64,000 bases of DNA from Candidatus Eiseniibacteriota bacterium. GTDB lineage: Bacteria > Eisenbacteria > RBG-16-71-46. A program made the translations under genes and the position numbers. A model generated the notes under the pieces. It did not search any database, was not told the DNA's origin, and worked only from the letters and a program-made list of their open reading frames with translations. This document shows, in pieces, positions 35,218 to 44,065 of the stretch; position 1 is the stretch's first letter; each line of letters begins with the position of its first letter. The DNA is taken from NCBI GenBank assembly GCA_016710095.1, contig JADJLL010000005.1, positions 62,001 to 126,000 on the forward strand, written 5' to 3'.

Positions 35218-36408
35218 TCACGCGACCTCCCAGCGCCGCGCCAGCCGGCGCGCGAGCAGCAGGAACGCGATCGTGAAGAGCGCGAGCGCGAGCAGCTGCG
35301 GCCAGAGCGCGGACACCGGCAGCTCGAACCAGAACACCTTGCGGTAGCCGTCGAGCGCCCACGCGTTGAAGCCGACGAGCGACACCTTGAGCAGCGTCTC
35401 GCTCATGAGGAAGCGCGGGAACATGCTGCCGCCGACCGCCGAGAGGCTCAGGATCACGAGGTTCGCGATGCCCTGCAGCTGCTGCCGCGTGCGCGCGAAC
35501 GTGCCGAGCACGAGACCGAACGCCGCGACGCACGCCGCCGTCGCGATCGTCATGATCGCGAAGCCGGGCAGGTGCGAGAGCAGCGGAAGCTTGAAGACGA
35601 GCATGCCCCACGTGAACATCACCGTGATCTGCAGCACGCCGAGCGACGTGATGTACAGCCACTTCGCCGCGAGCAGCCGCGTCATGCCGACGCGCGAGCT
35701 GAGCACGCGCTCGAGCGTGCCCGACTCGGTCTCCTCGATCAGCGCGCCGCCGGCGGCGCTCGCCGAGAACATGAGGAACATGACGGCGATGCCCGCCGCG
35801 TAGAACGCGATCATCGGGCTCGTGCGCTTTTCGCCGACGACCGTGCGCGTCTCGACGCGCGCGGGAAGCATCTCGTCGACCGTGCCCGTGTCGGGCGCGC
35901 CGCCGTACTCGGCGGCCGCGCGGCGCGACAGCCGCAGCGTCGCGCGCTGCAGCAGGCCGCTCACCATGCGCGCGGCGATCGGGTCCGCCGCGTCGGTGAG
36001 CACGAGCGCCTTCTCGCCGCGCCCGTCGTAGCGCAGCAGCGACGTGTCGATGCCGGCGGGCAACACGAGCGCCACGGGCGCGTCGCCCGCGCGCACGAGC
36101 GACTCGGCGCGTTCGCGCGTGAGCGCCACCGCGGAATCGCGCGCACCCGCGCCTTCGGGCCGCGCCTTCGCCTGCACGAGCAGGCCGTCCTCCTCGGACA
36201 GCGCCTGCACGAGCCCCGCGCTCGTTTCCGTGCGCGACTCGTCCACGACGAGCACGTGCACGCGCGGAGTGGAGCCGTTGCCGCTCGAGCCGCCGAACAC
36301 GAGCGCGAAGATCGAGAAGAAGCCGATCGGCAGCACGAAGGTCATCACCTGCGCGACGCGATCGCGGCGCAGGTTGGTCCACGCGAGACGGAAGAGCACC
36401 GGGATCAT
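35218..36408 (-). CDS. ABC-2 type exporter permease with extracytoplasmic domain
   Basis: A 396-residue permease: first helix VMTFVLPIGFFSIFALVFGG, a large extracytoplasmic domain (about 45-220) and five further helices (MIAFYAAGIAVMFLMFSASA and so on). The motif EETESGTLERVLSSRVGMTRLLAAKW is typical of YhhJ/ABC-2 exporters. It overlaps the ATPase gene by 4 nt (ATGA), so the two are co-translated. The substrate is unknown. Confidence 0.9.
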   Translation of the reverse strand: MIPVLFRLAWTNLRRDRVAQVMTFVLPIGFFSIFALVFGGSSGNGSTPRVHVLVVDESRTETSAGLVQALSEEDGLLVQAKARPEGAGARDSAVALTRERAESLVRAGDAPVALVLPAGIDTSLLRYDGRGEKALVLTDAADPIAARMVSGLLQRATLRLSRRAAAEYGGAPDTGTVDEMLPARVETRTVVGEKRTSPMIAFYAAGIAVMFLMFSASAAGGALIEETESGTLERVLSSRVGMTRLLAAKWLYITSLGVLQITVMFTWGMLVFKLPLLSHLPGFAIMTIATAACVAAFGLVLGTFARTRQQLQGIANLVILSLSAVGGSMFPRFLMSETLLKVSLVGFNAWALDGYRKVFWFELPVSALWPQLLALALFTIAFLLLARRLARRWEVA

Positions 36409-37316
36409 TCGCGCAGCTCCTTTCCGGTCAGCGCGAGGAACGCCGCCTGGAGGCTGGCGGCGCGCACGTCGAGGTCGCGCACCGCGTGGCCCGCGCCGCG
36501 CACGCGCGCGAGCAGTTCGGGAAGTTCGGCCGCGACGTCGGTGACGCTCGCGGTGAGCGCCGTGCCGCCGCCGTCGAGCGCGAAGCCCTCCGGCGCCGTC
36601 GCGATCGCCCGCTCGAGATGCAGCGTCAGCCGGCGCGCGGGCAGCCCCGCCACCGCGACCAGCTCGGCGAGCGAGCCCTGCGCCACGGCGCGGCCGTGAT
36701 CCATGACCACGATGCGCTCGCAGCGCGCCTCGGCTTCCTCGAGGTAGTGCGTCGTCACGAGAATGGCGGCGCCCGCCGAGCGCAGCGCCGCCAGCATGTC
36801 GTAGAGCTTCTCGCGGCTCTGCGGGTCCACGCCGACGGTGGGCTCGTCGAGCAGCACGACGCGCGGCTCGTGCAGCACGCCGCACGCGAGATTGAGCCGG
36901 CGCTTCATGCCGCCGGAAAAGTGCTTCACGCTTTCCTTCGCGCGATCGCCGAGCCCGGTCCACTCGAGCGCCCACGCGACGCGCGCGCGGAGCTTGTCGC
37001 CGGAGAGGCCATTCAGCGCTCCGAACACGTTCAGGTTTTCGCCCGCGGTGAGCAGCGGATAGAGCGCCAGCTCCTGCGGCACCACGCCCAGCTCGGGGCG
37101 GGCGGAGTCGGGCGAGAGTTCGCGGTCGAACAGCGACACCCGTCCACCGTCGAGGCGGACGCGGCCGGCGAGCGCGCGCACGAGCGTCGTCTTGCCGGCG
37201 CCGTTCGGGCCGAGCAGCCCGAGCATCTCGCCCGCGCGCAGGTCGAACGAAAGCCCGCGCAGGGCTTCGACCGTTCCGAATCGTTTGCGCGCGTCCTGGA
37301 TCCGCAGCGCGATCAT
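36405..37316 (-). CDS. ABC transporter ATP-binding protein
   Basis: A 303-residue ATPase with Walker A GPNGAGKT, Q-loop region GVVPQELALYPLLT, signature FSGGMKRRLNLACG and Walker B VVLLDEPTVGVDP, followed by a C-terminal domain of about 70 residues. It energises the permease encoded immediately downstream. GGGAGG precedes ATG 37316. The gene diverges from the second OmpA-domain gene. Confidence 0.93.
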   Translation of the reverse strand: MIALRIQDARKRFGTVEALRGLSFDLRAGEMLGLLGPNGAGKTTLVRALAGRVRLDGGRVSLFDRELSPDSARPELGVVPQELALYPLLTAGENLNVFGALNGLSGDKLRARVAWALEWTGLGDRAKESVKHFSGGMKRRLNLACGVLHEPRVVLLDEPTVGVDPQSREKLYDMLAALRSAGAAILVTTHYLEEAEARCERIVVMDHGRAVAQGSLAELVAVAGLPARRLTLHLERAIATAPEGFALDGGGTALTASVTDVAAELPELLARVRGAGHAVRDLDVRAASLQAAFLALTGKELRE

Positions 37317-37344
37317 GCGTGCCTCCCGGGGAATGAGGTCCGGC

Positions 37345-37363
37345 GCCGGACGGTCTGTCCGGC
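37345..37363. promoter_or_regulatory. Perfect inverted repeat in a divergent promoter region
   Basis: GCCGGAC (37345-37351) and GTCCGGC (37357-37363) flank a GGTCT centre, 30 bp upstream of the ABC ATPase gene and within the 255-bp divergent region. It may be an operator. Confidence 0.35.
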
Positions 37364-37462
37364 CGGCACAAGGTGCGGCCCGGGCGGCCGCTCCGCCACG
37401 CACATGCGGCGTACGGTCGCGGTGGGCCGACGAACGGTCGAGAGGGGCCGCCCGGCGGAACG

Positions 37463-37491
37463 GTTGCCCGCCGGGGTGGTGCAGCGTAGCT
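37463..37491 (+). promoter_or_regulatory. Promoter of the second OmpA-domain gene
   Basis: TTGCCC (37463-37468), 17-nt spacer, TAGCTT (37486-37491), with a leader of about 75 nt to ATG 37572, close in design to the promoter of copy 1. Confidence 0.55.
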
Positions 37492-37571
37492 TTCGCCGCG
37501 ATCACTCCCCCCGAGCATCCCGCGCGCAACCTGCGAACGTTCGTCCCCTCGAATCGACAGGAGGTCGCTCC

Positions 37572-39028
37572 ATGCCGAACCGATCCCGACTCTTCTTCTT
37601 CACCGCCGCGCTGAGCCTGCTGCTCGCCGGCAGCGCCCTGGCCGCGAACGCCGACCGCTACTGGAACGTCACCGGCCTCGTGGGCTTCGGGCAGTTCTCC
37701 GACAATCTGTTCTTCCCGCACGACTCGCTCGCCGACGCGCCCATGCTCGGGCTGCGCCTCGGACACGTCATGAGCGAACGCTGGGGCTACGAACTGGCGG
37801 GCGCGTGGTCGCCGACAGGGGCCGAGGCGCGGGCGCCGAGGAAGACGTCACGTACCTCAACGCCTCGGGCAGCCTCTGGTTCTCGCCGATCACGACGCGG
37901 CTCGGCTCGCCGTACGCCGCCGCGGGCGGCGGCTGGACGCGCCGCTCGGCGAGCAGCATGGACGACGACTCGCACTTCGGCACGTTCGAGCAGGCGCTCG
38001 GATGGATGGCGCCGATCAACGACAAGACGTCCTTCCGCCTCGAAGCGCGCAACGTGCTCAACGTGCAGCGCACGCACTGGGGCGAGGCGAACAAGGCCGA
38101 CCAGCAGTATTGGGCGGGGCTGACGTTCTCGCTCGGCGGCGCTCCGAAGGATGCCGACGCCGACGGCGTGCCGGACAAGAAGGACAAGTGCCCGGCGACG
38201 CCCGCGGGCGCGACGGTGGACGCAAACGGCTGCCCGAGCGACTCGGACGGCGACGGCGTCTGGGACGGTCTCGACAAGTGCCCCGGCACGCCGAAGGGCG
38301 CGACCGTGGACGCGAGCGGCTGCCCGAAGGACACCGACGGTGACGGCGTGTACGACGGCCTCGACCAGTGCCCGGACACGCCGAAGGGCGCGACCGTGGA
38401 CGCGAAGGGCTGCCCGAACGATTCCGATCGCGACGGCGTGCTCGACGGTCTCGACAAGTGCCCGAACAGCCCCGCGGGCGCGAAGGTGGACGCGAGCGGC
38501 TGCCCGATCGACTCCGACGGCGACGGCGTGTTCGACGGTCTGGACAAGTGCCCGAACACCGCGTCCGGCGCCAAGGTGGACGCGGACGGCTGCCCGATCG
38601 TGGTGACCGAGCGTGAAACCGAACTGCTCGACACCGGCATGATCCGGCTCCAGGGCGTGAACTTCGAAACGGGCAAGTCGGACATCCTGCCCGAGTCGTT
38701 CGGCATCCTCGACGACGTGGGCGCGATCCTGCGCAAGTGGCCCCAGCTGCAGATCGAAGTCGGCGGCCACACCGACTCGCGCGGCGCGACGGCGGCGAAC
38801 CAGTCGCTCTCCGAATCGCGCGCGAACGCCGTGCGCGCGTACCTGCTGCAGAAGTTCCCGGACATCCAGGCCGCGCAGATGACGGCGAAGGGCTACGGCG
38901 AATCGAAGCCGATCGCGCCGAACAAGGGCGCCGCGAACCTCGCGAAGAACCGCCGGGTCGAGTTCGTGGTCCTGAACAAGGACGTGCTCAGGAAGGAAAT
39001 CGAGCACCGCCGCACGCTGCAGAAGTAA
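37572..39028 (+). CDS. TSP3-repeat OmpA-family outer-membrane protein (copy 2), frameshifted
   Basis: Same plan as the protein at 32503: signal peptide (FFFTAALSLLLAGSALAAN), a barrel region, five TSP3 repeats (DADADGVPDKKDKCP to DGCPIV, 38151-38604) and an OmpA domain (EVGGHTDSRG, NRRVEFVVLN). The first 85 codons lie in one frame and the remainder in another; a single missing base between about 37817 and 37833, where GGGG and GGG runs lie, reconciles them to about 485 residues. The last 150 residues are strongly similar to copy 1. Confidence 0.88.
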
Positions 39029-39046
39029 CCGAACGCATCATCGGCG

Positions 39047-39081
39047 AAGGCCCGGCGCTCGCATCCCGAGCGCCGGGCCTT
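39047..39081 (+). terminator. Terminator after OmpA copy 2
   Basis: A perfect 15-bp stem (39047-39061 with 39067-39081), 5-nt loop, followed by TCGCTTG. Confidence 0.85.
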
Positions 39082-39189
39082 TCGCTTGCGCACGGAACGG
39101 CGCGGGCCGGTAAGATGCGGCGCCGCGCGGCAGCCACGCGCGCTCCATCCTCTCCGCTCGATCCGCGCACACGCTCGAGGGCCCATCGC

Positions 39190-40377
39190 ATGTCCATCGC
39201 CACCCCGAACTTCACGGGCGCGCACGCCGACGAACTCGTCGCGGTCCGGCGCGACCTCCACCGGCATCCCGAGCTCGGCTTCCGCGAAGTCCGCACGTCC
39301 GGCATCGTCGCCGAGCGCCTGCGCGCGCTGGGGCTCGATCCGAAGACGGGCGTGGGCGTGACCGGTGTCACCGCGCTGGTGAAGGGCGGCAAGCCCGGCA
39401 AGACCGTGCTGCTCCGCGCCGACATGGACGCGCTGCCGATCCAGGAAGAAAACGACACGCCGTATCGCTCGCAGATCGACGGCGTCATGCACGCGTGCGG
39501 GCACGACTGCCACGTGAGCATCCTGCTCGCGGTCGCGCGCGCCCTCGTCGCCGACGCGGCGAACATGGCGGGCGACGTGCTGCTCGTGTTCCAGCCGTCC
39601 GAGGAAACCGGCGGCGCGAAGGGCGGCGCCGAGGCGATGATCAAGGCCGGCGTGCTCGATGCGCCGAAGCCCGACGCCGCGTTCGGCCTGCACGTGTGGC
39701 AGGACCTGCCGCTCGGCATCGTCGGCGTGACCGAAGGCCCGTGGATGGCCGCGGTGGACGAGTTCACGGTGACGGTGAAGGGCGTCGGCGCGCACGGCGC
39801 GATGCCGCAGGCCGGCATCGACCCGATCGTGTGCCTCGCGCACATGGTCACCGCGCTGCAGACGCTCGCCTCGCGCAACACCGATCCGTTCCAGGAACTG
39901 GTCGTGAGCGTGACGCAGCTGCGCGCGGGCAGCGCGTTCAACATCATTCCCGAGACCGCGTGGATGAACGGCACGATCCGTGTTTTCGACGACGCGCTGT
40001 GGGCGAAGATCCCGGGCATGTTCGAGCGCGTCGTGCAGGGCGTCGCCCAGGCGCTCGGGTGCGAAGCGCACGTGCACTTCGAGCGCGGCAACCAGCCGAC
40101 CGTGAACGATGCCGCGATGTGCGCGCTCGCGCGCGCGGCGGCGGTCGAAGTCGTGGGAACGGAGCGCGTGCGCACCGACGTGCGCACGATGGGCGGCGAG
40201 GACTTCGCCGCGTTCCTCGCGCGCGTGCCCGGCGCGTTTCTCGCCATCGGCTCGCGCAACGAATCGCGCGGCCTGATCCACGAACATCATCATCCCAAGT
40301 TCGACGTCGACGAGGACGTGCTCCGCATCGGCGCCGAAGTCCTGCTTCGCACCACACGGAGGTTCCTCGCGTCATGA
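39190..40377 (+). CDS. M20-family amidohydrolase
   Basis: A 395-residue metal-dependent hydrolase of the M20D group (hippurate hydrolase, IAA-amino-acid hydrolase and diaminopimelate deacylase relatives). Motifs: ADMDALPIQEE, MHACGHDCHV, QPSEETGGAKGGAEAMI, AFGLHVWQDLP, VGAHGAMPQAG of the dimerisation domain, and HEHHHPKFDVDED at the C-terminus. It removes acyl or aminoacyl groups; the true substrate is not clear. Its stop overlaps the next start (ATGA), so the two are coupled. Confidence 0.9.
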   Translation: MSIATPNFTGAHADELVAVRRDLHRHPELGFREVRTSGIVAERLRALGLDPKTGVGVTGVTALVKGGKPGKTVLLRADMDALPIQEENDTPYRSQIDGVMHACGHDCHVSILLAVARALVADAANMAGDVLLVFQPSEETGGAKGGAEAMIKAGVLDAPKPDAAFGLHVWQDLPLGIVGVTEGPWMAAVDEFTVTVKGVGAHGAMPQAGIDPIVCLAHMVTALQTLASRNTDPFQELVVSVTQLRAGSAFNIIPETAWMNGTIRVFDDALWAKIPGMFERVVQGVAQALGCEAHVHFERGNQPTVNDAAMCALARAAAVEVVGTERVRTDVRTMGGEDFAAFLARVPGAFLAIGSRNESRGLIHEHHHPKFDVDEDVLRIGAEVLLRTTRRFLAS

Positions 40378-41729
40378 CGACTCGACATGGCATGCGGCTC
40401 GCCGCAATCGCGCTGGCCGGCGCCCTGACGCTCGGCGCCGCCGGCGCCGCGCGCGCCGAATGGATGCAGCCCGACCCGACGTACCGCGAGGCGCAACAGG
40501 CGCTGAAGGACGCGGCGCGCGACACCGTGGGTCATGGTGACGACGCGGCGCGGCTCGCGACGCTCGGCGCCGCGCAGCTGCGGATGTGCAAGCCGGCCGA
40601 CGCCGAGAAGACGTTCTGGCGCGTGCTCGCGCTGCAGCCCGGCAACGCCACGGCGCTCGCGGGGCTCGGCAAGCTCGCGTCGTACCGCGGCCGCGACGCG
40701 CAGGCGGAGTCGCTGCTCGTGCTCGCCGGCGACTTCGAAGGCGTCGCGCGCGACCGCTACGCCCTCGCGATCCGTCGCGAGGACTGGAAGGCCGCGCTCG
40801 CGCTCGCGCCGAAGCTCGAGGAAGAGAGCGGACGCGTGCCGCAGCTCGAAGCGCTCGCCGAGGCGCCCGCGACCACGGTCGAGTTCGGCGAAGGCGGCGG
40901 GCTCGTGAACTTCGACCGCCCGTGGCCGGTGCCGCTCGTGAAGGCGAAGCTCAACGGCCAGGTCGTGCTCATGGCCGTGGACCTCGGCGCGAGCGAAGTG
41001 CTCGTCGATCCGTCCGCGGCGCGGCTCTGCCGCGTCACGCAGCTCGAAGGCGAGCGCAGCCTCGTGTGGCTCGGCGGCCGCGTGAGCGCGCGCAACGGCC
41101 TCGTCACGAGCGTGACGCTGGGCGGCATCACCGTGCGCAACCTGCCCGCGGCGATCACGTCGCTGCGCAAGTACAGCCTCAACGTGAACCCGCAAGGAGT
41201 GCCGATCGCGGGCGTCATCGGCCTGCCGGTGCTGCGCCGCATGGGGCTCACGCTCGACTTCAACGCGAACCGCCTCGAGGTCGCGCGGGCGACCCCGGCG
41301 CCGCCCACCGGCGCGGTCCGCGTCCCGTTCGAGATGTGGGGCGAGGGCGAGATGGTCGTGTACGGCTCGCTCAACGGCGGCCGCCGGATGGCGATCCAGG
41401 TGGGCACGGGCCTGCCGGAAGCGGGCATCGGCGCGGCGTCCGAAGTGTTCGAGGAGTTCGGCGTGAAGCCGGGCAAGCTCGCGAACGCGGTGCGCAGCAT
41501 CGGCGCCGTGCTGCAGGGCCGTCCGTGGTCGCGCGTGACGGTGCCGACGCTCGCGTTGGGCTCGATCGTCGGCGACAAGGTCCCGGGCTGGGGCGGCGTC
41601 GTGGACGTGCAGGAGTTCTGGCGCCATGGCATCCGCCGCGACGCGATCCTCGGACCCGCGTTCTTCCGTGACCGCCGCGTGACGGTGGACTGGGAGAAGC
41701 GCGAGCTGGTGTTCGCGCCGCGCCGCTGA
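40374..41729 (+). CDS. Exported TPR plus retropepsin-like protein
   Basis: A 451-residue protein with a signal peptide (LAAIALAGALTLGAAGAARA), a helical TPR-like region (about 45-150, for example ARLATLGAAQLRMCKPADAE) and two beta-rich halves of an aspartyl-protease fold. The first half has MAVDLGASEVLVDPS, close to the D(T/S)GA active-site motif; the equivalent place in the second half reads AIQVGTGLPEAG, with no aspartate. It may therefore act as a homodimer through the first half or be a non-catalytic relative. It starts inside the amidohydrolase stop codon. Confidence 0.78.
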   Translation: MTTRHGMRLAAIALAGALTLGAAGAARAEWMQPDPTYREAQQALKDAARDTVGHGDDAARLATLGAAQLRMCKPADAEKTFWRVLALQPGNATALAGLGKLASYRGRDAQAESLLVLAGDFEGVARDRYALAIRREDWKAALALAPKLEEESGRVPQLEALAEAPATTVEFGEGGGLVNFDRPWPVPLVKAKLNGQVVLMAVDLGASEVLVDPSAARLCRVTQLEGERSLVWLGGRVSARNGLVTSVTLGGITVRNLPAAITSLRKYSLNVNPQGVPIAGVIGLPVLRRMGLTLDFNANRLEVARATPAPPTGAVRVPFEMWGEGEMVVYGSLNGGRRMAIQVGTGLPEAGIGAASEVFEEFGVKPGKLANAVRSIGAVLQGRPWSRVTVPTLALGSIVGDKVPGWGGVVDVQEFWRHGIRRDAILGPAFFRDRRVTVDWEKRELVFAPRR

Positions 41730-41754
41730 CGCCCGCACCAAGCCGCCGCCGAGA

Positions 41755-41779
41755 GCCCCGATCGGCGACTCGTCGGGGC
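41755..41779. terminator. Weak hairpin between convergent genes
   Basis: GCCCCGA (41755-41761) pairs with TCGGGGC (41773-41779) with an 11-nt loop, between the retropepsin-like gene and the DUF2231 gene. Confidence 0.35.
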
Positions 41780-41793
41780 GTTCGGCCGGCGCG

Positions 41794-42369
41794 TCACTTG
41801 CCGCCGTGTTCGTGCTCCTCGTGCTCGCCAGATTCGGAAGGCTCGCCCGCCGCCACCGTGTCGGGGGCGGCGACGCCGGACATCTCGCGTTCGGGGTTGG
41901 CGTTCGCCGAGCGCACGAGCTGGCCGTCCACGCGCACGTTCGCGCCGTGCTCGTACACGAGCTCGCCGCCTTCGTGCCCGGCCACGCCGACCATCACCGC
42001 GGCGCCGATCTGCAGCACGAGCGCGAGCGCGGACACCGCCGCGGCCGCCGGCCCGGCGAGGCGCGACGCCACCACGAGCGCCGCGAGCGCGCCGCCCGCC
42101 AGGTAGAACGTGCGCTGGCCCAGATCGCGATGCTCGTCGATCGCCTCTTCGCTCACGCCCTGCTGGTCCTCGGGCACTTCGTGCGCCGCGAAGCCCGAAC
42201 GCATCGCGGCGAACGAGCCAAGGAAGCCGAACACGAGCAGCAGGACCGACGCCTTGCGCACCCACTCGCGATCGAACAGGCGGCCGACGATGGCGAAGAA
42301 CGCGCTGAAGATGAGCAGCGCGATGGGCGTGTGCACGATCTGCGGATGGAACTGGCCGAGTGCGTCCAT
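41794..42369 (-). CDS. DUF2231-family membrane protein
   Basis: A 191-residue inner-membrane protein with the DUF2231 start (LGQFHPQIVHTPIALLIFSAF) and four hydrophobic helices, then an extracytoplasmic loop and a His/Glu-rich tail (ESGEHEEHEHGGK) that could bind metal. Relatives are often next to c-type cytochrome or cupredoxin genes. ATG 42369 is preferred over an in-frame start at 42402 because GGAG lies at a workable distance. Confidence 0.82.
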   Translation of the reverse strand: MDALGQFHPQIVHTPIALLIFSAFFAIVGRLFDREWVRKASVLLLVFGFLGSFAAMRSGFAAHEVPEDQQGVSEEAIDEHRDLGQRTFYLAGGALAALVVASRLAGPAAAAVSALALVLQIGAAVMVGVAGHEGGELVYEHGANVRVDGQLVRSANANPEREMSGVAAPDTVAAGEPSESGEHEEHEHGGK

Positions 42370-42468
42370 GAGTTCGGGCTCTCCGGAAAGAAGTGGCGGC
42401 AATCGCGTGGCGCGCGGCGGAGGCTAGTCCCCGCGCGCGCACGCCCGCAAGCGTCACGCGCCGAAACG

Positions 42469-42498
42469 CTGGCGCACGCACGGGCGCGCGGCTAGATT
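42469..42498 (+). promoter_or_regulatory. Candidate leaderless promoter of the ICMT-like gene
   Basis: CTGGCG (42469-42474), 18-nt spacer, TAGATT (42493-42498), then 8 nt to ATG 42507, with no ribosome site. Confidence 0.5.
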
Positions 42499-42506
42499 CC
42501 GCGCCC

Positions 42507-43193
42507 ATGGCCGACGCCCCCCGCCGTTCTCCCGTGCTTTCGGTGCTCTTCTCGCTCGTCTGGACCGCCCTCGAGGCGGCGCTGCTCGCCGCCGGGCTGG
42601 GCGGCTTCGAGCGACTCGTGCGTGACCCGCGCGCGCTCACGCTGCTCGCGCTCTTCGCGCTCACGGGCATGCTGCTCTCCGTGCGCCGGCCCTCGCGCGC
42701 GCAGGACATGGCCGTGAAGCGTCCCGATCCGTTCGCGATGGCCGTGCTGTTCGTGATCCCGCTGCTCACGCCCATGGCCGCCGCCTTCGGCGCGAGCCGC
42801 GCGCTGTTCACGCTGCCGCACGCGAACACCGTGTCGTGGTGCGGCGTGGCGCTGGTCGCGATCGGGCTCACCGTGCGCGTGTCCGCGATGCTCCAGCTGG
42901 GGCCGCGCTTCTCGCCGCTCGTGTCGGTGCAGCGCGAACACGCGCTCGAGACGCGCGGGCTCTATGCGATCGTCCGCCACCCGGGCTACCTCGGGGCGCT
43001 GCTCGCCGACTTCGGCAACGCGATCGCCTTCGGGAGCGCCCTCGCGCTGCTGCTGCCGGTCGTGATGCTCGTGGCACAGCTCGCGCGCATCCGCGCGGAG
43101 GAGGCGCTGATGGCCGAGCGCTTCGGCGACCAGTGGGGCGCGTACGTGCGGCGCACCGGCGCGCTGCTCCCGCGCCCGGCCCGGCGCTCCTGA
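42507..43193 (+). CDS. Isoprenylcysteine methyltransferase-family membrane protein
   Basis: A 228-residue membrane protein with four to five helices. The C-terminal part carries the ICMT/PEMT signature GLYAIVRHPGYLGALLADFG and the later ARIRAEEALMAERFGDQWGAYV with the paired Glu residues of the SAM-binding motif. Bacterial members methylate unknown lipid or small-molecule acceptors. A start at 42507 places the ATG 8 nt after a -10-like box. Confidence 0.85.
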   Translation: MADAPRRSPVLSVLFSLVWTALEAALLAAGLGGFERLVRDPRALTLLALFALTGMLLSVRRPSRAQDMAVKRPDPFAMAVLFVIPLLTPMAAAFGASRALFTLPHANTVSWCGVALVAIGLTVRVSAMLQLGPRFSPLVSVQREHALETRGLYAIVRHPGYLGALLADFGNAIAFGSALALLLPVVMLVAQLARIRAEEALMAERFGDQWGAYVRRTGALLPRPARRS

Positions 43194-43225
43194 GGCGTCG
43201 CTCCAGCCTCAAGCGCCGTGCGTGC

Positions 43226-43255
43226 TTGCGGCCGTTCTGGCCCTGCCCCTAGACT
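43226..43255 (+). promoter_or_regulatory. Candidate leaderless promoter of the MGMT gene
   Basis: TTGCGG (43226-43231), 18-nt spacer, TAGACT (43250-43255), then 6 nt to ATG 43262, with no ribosome site. Confidence 0.55.
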
Positions 43256-43261
43256 GCGGCC

Positions 43262-44023
43262 ATGCGCATCTCCTATCACGTGATCTCGGCCCCGTCGCCC
43301 CTGGGCCTGCTGTTCGTCGCGGCCACCGAGCGCGGCCTGCGCTACGTCGAGTACATGGACAAGCGCAGCCTCAAGCGCACGATCGCGGCGCACGCGCCCG
43401 AATGCCCCGGCGCCGTCTGGGAGCACTCCGTGCGAGGGCTGCGCCCGCTCGCCGACCAGCTCGAGCAGTGGTTCTCCGGCGCGGCGCGCCACCTGAACCC
43501 GCCGTTCGATCTGGCGGGCTCGGAGTTCCAGCTCAAGGTGTGGAACGCGCTGCTGCGGATCCCGTACGGCGAAACGCGCAGCTACGGCGACATCGCCAAG
43601 GAGATCGGTGAGCCGAAGGCCGCGCGCGCCGTGGGCCTCGCCGCCAACCAGAACCCCGTGATGATCTTCGTGCCCTGCCATCGCGTGCTGGGCGCGGACG
43701 GCAAGCTCGTCGGCTACGCCGGCGGCCTGCCCCGCAAGAAGTTCCTGCTCGGACTCGAGTCGCGCTTCCGCGACATGCTGCCGCTCGAGGCCGATCGCGT
43801 CATCGCCGCCGCCACCGTCAAGGTGAAGCGCGCGAGTGCGCCGGCCCCCGCCCGCCCGAAGGCGAGCAAGCCCGGTCGACCGCGCCGCACGGCCGCGCCC
43901 GTTCCATCCTCCCGCATCGAAACGCGCAAGCGCACGCCCGTGGCTGCAAAGCCCACGCCGGCGGGCGCGCGCAAGCTCGTCGCATCCCCGGCAGCTCCGC
44001 GCCGGGTTCGCCGGGCCGACTAG
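43262..44023 (+). CDS. ogt: Methylated-DNA--[protein]-cysteine methyltransferase with basic tail
   Basis: Repairs O6-alkylguanine by transferring the alkyl group to its own cysteine. In this 253-residue protein the domain covers residues 1-175, with FQLKVWNALLRIPYGETRSY, the AVG..NQNP helix and the active site VPCHRV (Cys 139). After that come about 75 residues rich in Lys, Arg, Pro and Ala (KVKRASAPAPARPKASKPGR), an unusual basic tail that could hold the enzyme on DNA. Confidence 0.93.
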   Translation: MRISYHVISAPSPLGLLFVAATERGLRYVEYMDKRSLKRTIAAHAPECPGAVWEHSVRGLRPLADQLEQWFSGAARHLNPPFDLAGSEFQLKVWNALLRIPYGETRSYGDIAKEIGEPKAARAVGLAANQNPVMIFVPCHRVLGADGKLVGYAGGLPRKKFLLGLESRFRDMLPLEADRVIAAATVKVKRASAPAPARPKASKPGRPRRTAAPVPSSRIETRKRTPVAAKPTPAGARKLVASPAAPRRVRRAD

Positions 44024-44065
44024 ATTCGCCACGGCGGAGCCCGTCCGCCACGAGGAGCCCCACTC

